The position numbers and the translations under genes are program-made. The notes below the pieces were generated by a model. That model saw only the letters and a list, made by a program, of their open reading frames with translations, ran no database searches and was not told the DNA's origin. A stretch of DNA of 64,000 bases. Source: Haloplanus rubicundus (GTDB taxonomy: Archaea; Halobacteriota; Halobacteria; Halobacteriales; Haloferacaceae). Shown here in pieces: positions 34,889-43,291 of the stretch (its first letter is position 1; each line of letters begins with the position of its first letter). Location of the stretch: positions 1,860,001 through 1,924,000 of the forward strand of contig NZ_CP031148.1 of NCBI RefSeq assembly GCF_003342675.1, written 5' to 3'.

Positions 34889-35126
34889 ATCTGAATTACA
34901 TTTCTATAACCGGGGAAGCAGAAGTCCCATTCTGCGAGTTCACTGACAGTATCTCGCTTGCCGGACGAGCGCTTCGACGATTCCGCACTACCCGCTGTGA
35001 TTCGTTCTCCCCGCCGGATCGTCCCGGGGGCGCCGCGGACGTACGACTGTCGAAAGTGGTTGCCAGCGACGACGAGATTCGTGGACCGACCGAAACTAAA
35101 TTCCCCGCCACCCACCACTCCCCACT

Positions 35127-36308
35127 ATGCTCTCTCTCGCGCTCGCGGGCAAGCCCAACGCGGGTAAGTCCACCTTCTACAAGGCGGCGACCCGCGCCGA
35201 CGTCGACGTAGCGAACTACCCCTTCACGACCATCGACGCCAACCGCGGCGTCACCCACGCCCGCACGGACTGCCCCTGTCTCGCCCGCGACGAGCGCTGT
35301 GGCAACGAGCGTTGTCACGACGGGAAGCGGTACGTCCCCGTCGAACTCCTCGACGTGGCCGGACTCGTCCCCGGCGCCCACGAGGGGAAGGGCCTCGGCA
35401 ACCAGTTTCTCGACGAACTCACCAACGCCGACGCCATCCTGAACGTCGTCGACGCCTCGGGCGGGACGAACGCCGAGGGCGAACCGGTCGAGGTGGGGAC
35501 CTACGACCCCGTCGAGGAGGTGGACTTCGTCGAACGCGAGATGGACCAGTGGCTCGCGGGGATCATCGCCCGCAACTGGGAGAGCGTGGAACGCAAGTCC
35601 CGCTCCCCCGACTTCGACATCGACGACGTGCTCACGGAACTGCTCACCGGGTTCGGGGCGACGGTGGCAGACGTGGCCGCCAGCCTCCGGACGCTGGAGT
35701 ACCCCGAGGACCCCATCCAGTGGACCGACGCGGACCGGGCGAACCTCGCCGAGCAGATTCGGGCGCGAACGAAGCCGCTCGTCATCGTCGCGAACAAGGC
35801 CGACGTGGCGCCCGCGGAGAACCTGCAACGCCTGCGCGAGACGGACAAGCCCGTCATCCCCACGACGGCGGACGGCGAACTCGCCCTGCGGACTGCGGCG
35901 GAGGCGGGGGTCGTCGACTACGACCCCGGCGACGAGGGATTTAGCATCACGGGCGACGTGACCGACGCCCAGCGCGAGGGGCTGAACCGCATCCGCGAGG
36001 TCATGACCGAGTACGGCGGCACCGGCGTCCAGGCTGCTATCGATCACGCCGTCTACGACCTGCTGGATCGGATCACCGTCTTCCCCGTGCAAAACGAGAC
36101 GAAGTGGACCGACGGGTCCGGAACCGTCCTGCCCGACGCCGTCCTCCTGCCCCGCGGGTCGACGCCGCCGGACCTCGCCTACGCCATCCACACCGACATC
36201 GGCGAGGGCTACCTCCACGCCGTCGACGCGCGGTCGGATCGACGGATCGGCGAGGACCACGAACTGTCGGAGGGCGACGTGATCAAAATCGTGAGTACGG
36301 CGAAGTGA
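35127..36308 (+). CDS. ychF: YchF/OLA1-type ATP/GTPase
   Basis: The 393-residue TRAFAC-class P-loop NTPase binds ribosomes and is redox-regulated in other organisms. Walker A is AGKPNAGKST, G2 lies in PFTTIDAN, G3 is DVAGLVPGAHEGKGLGNQFL and the nucleotide specificity motif is VANKAD. A cysteine cluster in CPCLARDERCGNERC and a C-terminal TGS-like domain are seen. Length and layout are normal for the archaeal form. Confidence 0.9.
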   Translation: MLSLALAGKPNAGKSTFYKAATRADVDVANYPFTTIDANRGVTHARTDCPCLARDERCGNERCHDGKRYVPVELLDVAGLVPGAHEGKGLGNQFLDELTNADAILNVVDASGGTNAEGEPVEVGTYDPVEEVDFVEREMDQWLAGIIARNWESVERKSRSPDFDIDDVLTELLTGFGATVADVAASLRTLEYPEDPIQWTDADRANLAEQIRARTKPLVIVANKADVAPAENLQRLRETDKPVIPTTADGELALRTAAEAGVVDYDPGDEGFSITGDVTDAQREGLNRIREVMTEYGGTGVQAAIDHAVYDLLDRITVFPVQNETKWTDGSGTVLPDAVLLPRGSTPPDLAYAIHTDIGEGYLHAVDARSDRRIGEDHELSEGDVIKIVSTAK

Positions 36309-36575
36309 GACGGTCCATCGTACGTCGGTATCGGTGGTTCGCCGAGAGGGTCCGGTGAACAGTTACAAGAGTTCGTACAGAAGGGAGGGGAGAGACGATC
36401 CGATTCGTCAGCGGGCACGCAAACTTACGGCGCGTGGATAGTTTAACGTAGCGCTTGTGCCACTTCTGCCAGTTTATTCACGTTTATTTCCGATGTGGCC
36501 GTTCGGCGGGGTGGAACTGCGTGATCGTCACGCCTTCGGGGGCGTCACCGGTCGCAAAACCGTCGGCCGCCCGCC
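36309..36575. other. 267-base gap between convergent ychF and aminotransferase genes
   Basis: The first part is GC-rich. An AT-rich patch at about 36435-36490 contains gtttaacg and gtttattcacgtttatt. No coding frame, hairpin of note or tRNA was seen. It may hold terminators or a small RNA, but nothing can be supported. Confidence 0.3.
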
Positions 36576-37706
36576 CTACGCCCGCAGGTCCGCGAGGACG
36601 CCTTCCATCACGTCGAGTGCCTCGCGGAGCGACTCGGTGTCGTTGGCGTAGGAGAGGCGGGCGTGGCCCGCGCCCCCGTCGCCGAACGCCTCGCCGGGGA
36701 CGACGATCACCCCACGGTCGATGCAGGCGTCGACGAACCCCTCGGGCACCTTCGGCATCGCGTAGAAGGCGCCTTTCGGCGTCGGCACCTCGACGCCCAT
36801 CTCCGAAAAGCGGTCCAGCAGGAGGTTCCGGCGCTCCTCGAACGTCTCGCGCATCTCGTCGACGACGCCCTGCGGGCCGGTCAGCGCCGCTTCGGCGGCG
36901 TACTGCGCCGGCGCCGACGCGCAGGCCTGGATGTACTGGTGGACGCGGAGCATCCGCTCGATCCGGCGGGTCGACGCCGTCACCCACCCCAGCCGCCACC
37001 CCGTCATCGAGTAGGTCTTCGAACAGCCGTTGACGACGACCACGCTGTCGGTGTCGGCGTAGGAGATGGGGGAGTGGTGGTCACCCTCGAAGACGAAGGG
37101 TTCGTACACCTCGTCGGAGAGACAGACCACGTCGTGTTCGTCGGCGATGCGGGCGAACTCCCGGACGTCGTCCTCGGGCGACACTGCGCCCGTCGGGTTG
37201 CCGGGGCTGTTGACGACGAACATCGCGGTGTCGTCGGTGATCGCGTCCTCGACGGCGGCCGGATCGAGCGTCAGGTCGTCGCGCAGGGGGACGGGCTTGG
37301 GCGTCCCGCCGGCCACCTTGGTCAGGGCGTCGTAGGAGACGAAGCCCGGATCGGGGAAGATCACTTCCTGCCCCGCGTCGACGTGGGCCTCCATGGCGAG
37401 GTGGAGCGCCTCGCTCCCCCCCGCAGTCGCGATGACGTCGCCCGGGTCGACGGCGACCCCCTGATCGCGTTCGTGTTTCGCGGCGATGGCCTCGCGGAGG
37501 GGTTCGATCCCCTTGTTGCCGGTGTAGGCGTCGGCCTTTCCGGCCTCGATGGCCTCGACGGCCGCCTGTCGCGCGTGGGCCGGCGCCGGGAAGTCGGGTT
37601 GGCCGAGGCCGAGGTTGATGGCGTCCTCGCCGGCGGCTTCGAACACCTCGCGGATGCCGCTGATCGAGATGGCTTCGACGCGTGCGGAGAACTCGCGTCC
37701 GCTCAT
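36576..37706 (-). CDS. Class I/II pyridoxal-phosphate aminotransferase
   Basis: The product has 376 residues. It shows GLGQPDFPAPAH and the PLP-pocket motif TAGGSEALHLAM. NSPGNPTGAVSP carries the conserved Asn, DEVYEPFVFEG the Asp and Tyr, and NGCSKTYSMTGWRLGW the Schiff-base Lys. It is cytosolic and of the aspartate/aromatic type, with substrate unknown. The ATG at 37706 overlaps the small upstream gene by 4 bases. A longer in-frame extension runs antisense to the helicase. Confidence 0.9.
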   Translation of the reverse strand: MSGREFSARVEAISISGIREVFEAAGEDAINLGLGQPDFPAPAHARQAAVEAIEAGKADAYTGNKGIEPLREAIAAKHERDQGVAVDPGDVIATAGGSEALHLAMEAHVDAGQEVIFPDPGFVSYDALTKVAGGTPKPVPLRDDLTLDPAAVEDAITDDTAMFVVNSPGNPTGAVSPEDDVREFARIADEHDVVCLSDEVYEPFVFEGDHHSPISYADTDSVVVVNGCSKTYSMTGWRLGWVTASTRRIERMLRVHQYIQACASAPAQYAAEAALTGPQGVVDEMRETFEERRNLLLDRFSEMGVEVPTPKGAFYAMPKVPEGFVDACIDRGVIVVPGEAFGDGGAGHARLSYANDTESLREALDVMEGVLADLRA

Positions 37707-37861
37707 TCCTCCCCCTCGTGGGCGTCTCGCAGCGTCGAGACGTGATCGCCCAGTCGCGAGAGGGCGGCGTCGGCGTCGATGTATCCGTCGTCGTACTCGT
37801 CGTAGACGCGTTCGGCTGCGTCGAGAAAGTCCGTCACGGCCGTATCGATGTCGTCGGTCAT
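37703..37861 (-). CDS. 52-residue acidic helical protein
   Basis: The product is MTDDIDTAVTDFLDAAERVY followed by a second amphipathic helix and the tail RDAHEGEE. It overlaps the aminotransferase start by 4 bases, so the two are translationally coupled. It is too short for family assignment. It diverges from xpb with 52 bases between. Confidence 0.65.
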   Translation of the reverse strand: MTDDIDTAVTDFLDAAERVYDEYDDGYIDADAALSRLGDHVSTLRDAHEGEE

Positions 37862-37913
37862 ACCCCATCGGCGGGGCGGAGGGCATATATTTCCACCCCT
37901 CGAAGCCCGCGCC

Positions 37914-39263
37914 GTGACGCTTCGCCTCCGGTTTGCCGACGGCGCGATCGTCGTCGAAGGCGACGTTCCCGACCCGCCCGGCGTCGACGCCCTCCCGCTC
38001 ACCCCCGACGACCGCGACCGGACGCTCCGCGCCCCCGCCCACCGCTACCCCGACCTGCGACGCGCCCTCGACGACGCCGGCGTCGACTACGAGGACGGCG
38101 TCGGCGACCTGCCCGCTCTCGACCTATCGACCGACTACGACCTCCGGGAGTACCAGCGAGAGGCGCTCGACGCGTGGACGGCGGCGGGTCGGCGGGGCGT
38201 CCTCGAACTCCCGACCGGGAGCGGCAAGACCGTCGTCGCCGTCGCCGCGATGGCCGCGCTCGATACGCCGACGCTCGTCGTCGTCCCCACCGTCGACCTC
38301 CTGACGCAGTGGCGACGCGAACTGGAGACCGAATTTTCGATCACGGTCGGCCAACTCGGCGGCGGCGAGCAACGCGTCGAAGACGTGACCGTCTCCACGT
38401 ACGACTCGGCGTACCTCCGCGCCGACGACGTCGGCGACCGCTTCGGGCTCGTCGTCTTCGACGAGGTGCACCACCTCGGCGGCGAGGGCTACCGCGACGT
38501 GGCCCGACTACTCACCGCGCCCGCCCGCCTCGGCCTCACGGCGACGTTCGAGCGTCCAGACGGCGCCCACGAGGTGATCGAGGACTTGGTCGGCCCCGTC
38601 GTCTACGACCTCGCTGTCGACGACTTGGCAGGCGAACATCTCGCTGACTACGAACTTCGGCGGATCGAGGTCGAACTGACGGACGAGGAACGCGAGGCCT
38701 ACGAGGACGCTCAGGGCACCTTCGTCGACTACCTGAAGACCACCGGCCTCACCTTCTCCTCCGGCAGCGACTACCAGGAACTCGTGATGCGTTCCGGAAA
38801 CGATCCGCGCGCCCGCGAGGCCCTGCTGGCCAAACAGGAGGCTCGCGAGATCATGATGAACGCGGACGCGAAAGTCGAGGCGCTCGCCCGCCTGCTGGAT
38901 CGCCACCGCGACGACCGGATCATCGTCTTCACCGCCCACACCGACCTCGTCTACCGCCTCTCCGAACGATTCCTCCTCCCCGCGATCACCGGCGAGACGG
39001 GGGCGAGCGAGCGCCGGGCCATTCTCGACCGGTTCCGCGAGGGGACGTACGGTCGGATCGTGACTGCGAACGTCCTCGACGAGGGGGTGGACGTGCCCGA
39101 CGCGAACGTCGCCGTCGTCCTCTCGGGGAGCGGGAGCGAACGCGAGTTCACCCAGCGACTGGGGCGGGTTCTGCGCCCCAAATCCGACGGCGGCCGGGCG
39201 CTGCTCTACGAAGTCGTGAGCGCCGAGACGGCGGAGGAGCGGGTGGCCGAACGCAGGCGGTAG
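37914..39263 (+). CDS. xpb: XPB/Rad25-type DNA helicase
   Basis: The product has 449 residues. An N-terminal damage-recognition-like domain covers about 1-75, then the SF2 core follows. Motif I is ELPTGSGKTV, motif II FDEVHHLGG, motif III LTATFERPDG and motif VI QRLGRVLRP. A thumb-like insert is seen around YLKTTGLTFSSGSDYQELVM. Archaeal XPB unwinds or translocates DNA and works with nuclease Bax1, whose gene lies at 41606-43108. The GTG at 37914 gives MTLRLRFADGAIVVEG. Confidence 0.9.
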   Translation: MTLRLRFADGAIVVEGDVPDPPGVDALPLTPDDRDRTLRAPAHRYPDLRRALDDAGVDYEDGVGDLPALDLSTDYDLREYQREALDAWTAAGRRGVLELPTGSGKTVVAVAAMAALDTPTLVVVPTVDLLTQWRRELETEFSITVGQLGGGEQRVEDVTVSTYDSAYLRADDVGDRFGLVVFDEVHHLGGEGYRDVARLLTAPARLGLTATFERPDGAHEVIEDLVGPVVYDLAVDDLAGEHLADYELRRIEVELTDEEREAYEDAQGTFVDYLKTTGLTFSSGSDYQELVMRSGNDPRAREALLAKQEAREIMMNADAKVEALARLLDRHRDDRIIVFTAHTDLVYRLSERFLLPAITGETGASERRAILDRFREGTYGRIVTANVLDEGVDVPDANVAVVLSGSGSEREFTQRLGRVLRPKSDGGRALLYEVVSAETAEERVAERRR

Positions 39264-39326
39264 GGCCGTCGGTCGCGCCACGCCGACGGTCGAATCATCT
39301 TTGTGCCGACGAGCCGTACCCGCACC

Positions 39327-40745
39327 ATGTCGCGAACGGCCCGCACGGTCCTGGTTGCCCTCGCCCTCCTCCTCGTCGTTGCCCTCGCGGGGTGCGGTGG
39401 GGCCGTCGGGCCGACCGACACATCGGCCCCAGCGGCGACGGAGACGGGAACGGGGACGGGAACGGAAACGGGCGCCGACGGGATCGTCGAAGTCCACTTC
39501 ATCAACGTCGGGCAGTCGGTGAGCACGCTCGTCGTCGGGCCGACTGGCGAGACGATGCTGGTCGACACCGGCCACTACAACGACGACGGCGCGTACGTGC
39601 TGACGTATCTGGAGCGCCGGGGGATCGACCGCATCGACCACCTCGTCGTCTCGCACAACGACGCGGATCACATCGGCGGCAACGCGGCGATCATCGACTA
39701 CTACGAGCGTGAGGCCGCCGGCATCGGCGCCGTCTACGACCCGGGCATCGCGGCGAGCACCCAGACGTACGGCCGCTACCTCGACGCCGTCGAGGAACAC
39801 GGGGTGACGCTGTACGAGACGCGAGAGGGCGACGAGATTCGGTTCGAGGGCGTCGACGTGGCGGTGCTCGGTCCTCCCGACCCCTACCTCGAAGACGGCG
39901 CCCGCAACGAGAACAGCATCGTCCTCAAACTCACACACGGCGAGACGAGCGTCCTCCTCACCGGCGACGCCGAGGACGACCAGGAGGCCTACCTCGTCGA
40001 CCGGTACGGCGACCGGCTCCGAGCGACCGTCCTGAAGGCCGGCCACCACGGCTCGTCGAGTTCCTCCAGCGGCGCCTTCCTCGACGCGGTCCGGCCGAAC
40101 GCCGTCGTCGTATCGAGCGCCTACGACTCCCGGTACGGTCACCCGACCGAGGCGGTGCTGGAGCGGTTCGCCGACCGCTCGCTGCCGACCTACTGGACGG
40201 CGACCCACGGCGACATCGTCCTCGTCAGCGACGGACGCGGGGTCACCGTGCGGACGCAGGCGGCGGTACCAACCGATCCACTCGACCTCCGCGACGCCGA
40301 CGACGTCGAGCCCGGGAACCAGAGCGTGCTCGCCGACCGCGCTCGCTTCGAGGGTGGCGAGGGGACGGTCCTGACGGCGGCACCGACCGTGACCGACGGC
40401 GGCACCCCGACCGGCCGTTTGGTCGTCGCGGAGATCAACCCCGACCCCGACAGTCCCGACCGGGAACACCTCGACGACGAGTACGTCGTCTTCGAGAACG
40501 CGGACGACGAACCCCTCGACCTCTCCGGCTGGACGGTCGAGGACGAGGCGGGTCGGACGTACACCTTCCCCGACGGGTACGTCCTCGCAGCCGGCGGAAC
40601 GGTGACGCTGCGGACCGGCACCGGAACCGACACCGACGCCGAGCTGTACTGGGGATCGGGATCGGCCATCTGGAACAACGACGGCGACACGGTGATCGTC
40701 CACAACAGTGACGGTGACCCCGTGCTTCGGGAGACGTATCCATGA
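39327..40745 (+). CDS. Secreted ComEC-like metallo-beta-lactamase lipoprotein with lamin-tail domain
   Basis: The product has 472 residues. The lipoprotein signal ends in LAGCGG, so it should be anchored outside the membrane. The MBL domain (about 52-310) carries SHNDADHIGG, NENSIVLKL, LTGDAEDDQE and LKAGHHGSS, the pattern of the nuclease-like domain of DNA-uptake protein ComEC. The C-terminal 110 residues (LVVAEINPDPDSPD, LSGWTVEDEAG) form a lamin-tail beta domain often found on extracellular nucleases. It probably acts on extracellular nucleic acid or nucleotides. It overlaps the DUF3006 gene by 4 bases. Confidence 0.83.
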   Translation: MSRTARTVLVALALLLVVALAGCGGAVGPTDTSAPAATETGTGTGTETGADGIVEVHFINVGQSVSTLVVGPTGETMLVDTGHYNDDGAYVLTYLERRGIDRIDHLVVSHNDADHIGGNAAIIDYYEREAAGIGAVYDPGIAASTQTYGRYLDAVEEHGVTLYETREGDEIRFEGVDVAVLGPPDPYLEDGARNENSIVLKLTHGETSVLLTGDAEDDQEAYLVDRYGDRLRATVLKAGHHGSSSSSSGAFLDAVRPNAVVVSSAYDSRYGHPTEAVLERFADRSLPTYWTATHGDIVLVSDGRGVTVRTQAAVPTDPLDLRDADDVEPGNQSVLADRARFEGGEGTVLTAAPTVTDGGTPTGRLVVAEINPDPDSPDREHLDDEYVVFENADDEPLDLSGWTVEDEAGRTYTFPDGYVLAAGGTVTLRTGTGTDTDAELYWGSGSAIWNNDGDTVIVHNSDGDPVLRETYP

Positions 40746-41059
40746 CCGATGTCGACGCGCTGGCGGACGGCTGTTACACGGCGGTCGTCGATTCCGTCGA
40801 GGACGGCGTCGCGACCGTCTTCTTCGAGGACGATGGCGAGGAAGTCGGGAACGCGGTACTCGACGCCGCGGCCTTACCCGAGGCGGCACGACACGAAGAC
40901 GCGATCCTGCGTGTCACGGTCGTCGACGGGGCGCTGGTCGGGAGCGAGTACGACGCCGAACGGACGGCGGACCGGGCCGAACGGGCCCAGGATCGGTTCG
41001 ATCGGCTGTCCGAGCGACCGCCGTCGGACGGTGATAGGGATCATCGGAAGTCATCGTAG
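40742..41059 (+). CDS. DUF3006 protein
   Basis: The product has 105 residues. The barrel-like opening CYTAVVDSVEDGVATVFFED and the downstream YDAERTADRAERAQDRFDRL fit DUF3006. That family is regularly encoded next to ComEC-like MBL proteins, as here. The ATG overlaps the MBL stop. Function is unknown, and a partner or regulator of the MBL protein is inferred. Confidence 0.75.
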   Translation: MTDVDALADGCYTAVVDSVEDGVATVFFEDDGEEVGNAVLDAAALPEAARHEDAILRVTVVDGALVGSEYDAERTADRAERAQDRFDRLSERPPSDGDRDHRKSS

Positions 41060-41110
41060 GTTCTCACCGGACCGGCCGGCGAGAACCTCCGGACAGGTAC
41101 GATGATCCCT
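41036..41110. terminator. Nested inverted repeats between convergent genes
   Basis: An outer 11-base perfect pair (AGGGATCATCG at 41036-41046 with its complement at 41100-41110) encloses an inner 12-base pair with one mismatch (41059-41070 and 41076-41087, loop of 5). It lies at the 3' ends of the DUF3006 gene and the convergent lipoprotein gene. A two-way transcription terminator is the simplest reading. There is no T tract. Confidence 0.6.
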
Positions 41111-41134
41111 CTGAGTCGTAGTCGCGGACGCCCC

Positions 41135-41515
41135 CTACACCCACCCCGAGTTTAGCGACCCGTTACCCGAGAAGTCCTCGTACTGCACGTCGGCAAAGTC
41201 GAAGACCACGTCCTGTTGGGTGCCGCCGGGGACGGTCACGTCCCGTTGCTGTTCGGTCCGGATCTCGCCGGCCCGGACCCGGATGCGGAGCCGCCGCGTC
41301 CGCTGGGCGTTCGTTCCGTTGCGGACCGTGGCGACGACCCGGAGGTGGCCGTCGTCGGCCTCCTCGACGGCGAGGTTCGTCACCTGCAGCGACCGGGTCG
41401 GCGCGGCGGTCGGTTCGCTCGGCGTCGGCGGGGTGCGCGGCCCGGTCGCACCGGGGAGGTCCGAACAGCCGCCGAGGAGGGCAACGGTGAGAGCGAGGAG
41501 GCGACGCCGTTCCAT
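41135..41515 (-). CDS. Small lipoprotein with beta-sandwich domain
   Basis: The product has 126 residues. The signal MERRRLLALTVALLGGCSDL has a lipobox with Cys at about residue 17. A Pro/Thr linker precedes an FxLYD-like beta domain (LQVTNLAVEEADDGHLRVVA, GTNAQRTRRLRIRVR). It is probably anchored outside the cell. The ATG at 41515 was preferred because it places the signal at the N-terminus. Confidence 0.72.
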   Translation of the reverse strand: MERRRLLALTVALLGGCSDLPGATGPRTPPTPSEPTAAPTRSLQVTNLAVEEADDGHLRVVATVRNGTNAQRTRRLRIRVRAGEIRTEQQRDVTVPGGTQQDVVFDFADVQYEDFSGNGSLNSGWV

Positions 41516-41605
41516 ACCCGACGGCTCCCCCGCGACGGACAAGAGCGTTTCCCACCACGACGGCGAGGGTGAGGGTCTTTACGCCCACCGCCCCCACACC
41601 CGTCC

Positions 41606-43108
41606 GTGCTCACGAAGGACCTCCTCCGGGTGTCGCGGGCCGGCGGCGGCTACCACCCGCAGTTCACCGACCGGAGCCACCGCCCGCTCGCCGCGCGCGT
41701 ACTGGGAACCTTCGAGGCTCACGTCGGCCGGCCGCGCGCGGATCTGGAGGCGGCGCTCGCCGATCTGGAACCCGAGGCCGACCACTTCAAACTCGTCCGG
41801 GGGTTCGCGGCGCTCTGTGAACGCGACGCGACCTTCGAGACGCGGGCGGCGGTGCCGCCGGAGCGCGCCCGTCGGGCCGCGTTCGAGGCCGGCGAGGCCG
41901 TCGGCGTGGTGACCGAGGCCGACCGCGACCGGGCACTCGCCCGCGCCGCCGACCGTCTGGGCGCCGAGGCGGACGCCCTCGTCGACTCGCTGTACGCCGA
42001 CCGTGATCCCCGACAGGTGCTCGCCGACTTCGACCCGCGGTGGGACCCGGACGAACTCCTCGCCCAGTACGACCTGTCGCTGGCCCAGACGGCGCTCTTC
42101 GACGCCGTCGAGGTGCGGGTCCGGAGCTCCGACCCGCGGGCGCTGATTTCGGCCGTGAAGCGCCTCGGCCTCATGTACGAGGTGCGCCGGACCGATTCGG
42201 GGCGGGAAGTCGTCGTCACCGGGCCGGACCACCTCTTTCGGCGCACCCGCCGCTACGGCACCGCCTTCGCCCGTCTGCTGCGCTCGGTCGCCAAGACGGC
42301 CGAGTGGCGTCTCGAAGCCACCGTCGACGACCGGGGGACCGAGCGCGAACTCGTCCTCACGGGAGCGGACGTGTCGGTGCCGGGGGTCGAACCGGTCGCC
42401 GAACCCACCTACGACAGCGGCGTCGAGGCCGACTTCGCCGCCCGATTCGGTTCCCTGAATCTCGACTGGGACCTCGTCCGCGAGCCCGAACCACTCGCCG
42501 CGGGCGCGCGGGTGATGATCCCCGACTTCGCCTTCGAGTACCGCTTCGCCGACTTCACCGTCTTCTTCGAGATCATGGGCTTCTGGACCCCCGAGTACGT
42601 CGCGAAGAAACTCGAACAGCTCGCCGACCTGGAGGACGTGGAGATGCTCGTCGCCGTCGACGAGAGCCTGGGCGTCGGCGAGGAAATCGAGGCCCGCGAC
42701 GGCCGCGCCATCCCCTACTCCGGATCGGTGCGCGTGAAGGACGTGGTCGACGCCCTCCGGCGCTACGAGGCCGAGTTGGTCGCCGAGACGCGTGCCGACC
42801 TGCCCGACGAACTCCGGCCCGCGGCGGACGCCGTCGGTCTCGACGAACTCGCCGCCGATCACGGCGTGAGCGTGGACGCCCTCGACTCGGTCGCGTTCCC
42901 GGAACACGAACGCGTCGGCCGGACGCTCGTCCGTCCCGCCGTCCTCGACGCGTTGCGCGACCGGATCGAACCCGGCCAGTCGCTCTCCGACGCGGATGGC
43001 GTCCTCGACGAGTACGGCCTCGACGACGCCAGCGCCGTCCTCTCGACGCTCGGGCTCCGGGTCGAGTGGGAGGGACTGAGCGGCGGGACGGTCCGACAGT
43101 CGGAGTAG
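41606..43108 (+). CDS. bax1: Bax1 nuclease, partner of XPB (DUF790)
   Basis: The product has 500 residues. The opening MLTKDLLRVSRAGGGYHPQF is characteristic of DUF790. The restriction-fold nuclease site is IPDFAFEYRF with FFEIMGFWTPEYVAKKLEQL (catalytic Asp, Glu and following Lys). Archaeal Bax1 binds XPB and cuts DNA near bubbles in a repair pathway (family knowledge). It is 2.3 kb from xpb instead of adjacent, because a ComEC-like gene, a DUF3006 gene and an antisense lipoprotein gene intervene. It starts at a GTG. Confidence 0.9.
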   Translation: MLTKDLLRVSRAGGGYHPQFTDRSHRPLAARVLGTFEAHVGRPRADLEAALADLEPEADHFKLVRGFAALCERDATFETRAAVPPERARRAAFEAGEAVGVVTEADRDRALARAADRLGAEADALVDSLYADRDPRQVLADFDPRWDPDELLAQYDLSLAQTALFDAVEVRVRSSDPRALISAVKRLGLMYEVRRTDSGREVVVTGPDHLFRRTRRYGTAFARLLRSVAKTAEWRLEATVDDRGTERELVLTGADVSVPGVEPVAEPTYDSGVEADFAARFGSLNLDWDLVREPEPLAAGARVMIPDFAFEYRFADFTVFFEIMGFWTPEYVAKKLEQLADLEDVEMLVAVDESLGVGEEIEARDGRAIPYSGSVRVKDVVDALRRYEAELVAETRADLPDELRPAADAVGLDELAADHGVSVDALDSVAFPEHERVGRTLVRPAVLDALRDRIEPGQSLSDADGVLDEYGLDDASAVLSTLGLRVEWEGLSGGTVRQSE

Positions 43109-43185
43109 ATGCGGCACACGTCTCGGCTCGTCACCTCGGTAGTAGCGAAGCCAGGTGTTCGAGCCGGGTGACCAGCCTTGCCAAC

Positions 43186-43210
43186 CCTTATGTTTAGACG
43201 CGTCTAATCT
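43186..43210. promoter_or_regulatory. Palindromic operator and TATA region of the metal operon
   Basis: TTAGACGCGTCTAA at 43194-43207 is a perfect 14-base palindrome. An AT-rich patch cttatgttta just upstream overlaps its left edge. A mini reading frame starts at 43217, the distance expected for a leaderless transcript. The TTAG/CTAA ends recall DtxR-family sites. Repressor binding would occlude the promoter of the oxidase/ZIP/plastocyanin genes. Confidence 0.62.
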
Positions 43211-43216
43211 TTAGTT

Positions 43217-43291
43217 ATGATGTCATCGAGTAGCACAGGAGAACCACGGTCACGACGGTCAGTGCCTTGTCGGAACGTGGGGGATTGTTGA
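43217..43291 (+). CDS. Possible 24-residue leader peptide with two cysteines
   Basis: A short frame reads MMSSSSTGEPRSRRSVPC then RNVGDC and stops in TGATG, which overlaps the ATG of the multicopper oxidase by one base. It begins at the expected leaderless start behind the palindrome. Stop-start overlap suggests translational coupling. The Cys residues could bind metal, but this is speculative and the frame may be chance. Confidence 0.35.
   Translation: MMSSSSTGEPRSRRSVPCRNVGDC

Noticed and set aside
36328-36343. Sixteen-base match GTATCGGTGGTTCGCC shared with 63704-63719, both just after genes
   Set aside because: In a 64-kb GC-rich window about one such match is expected by chance, and the surroundings differ.
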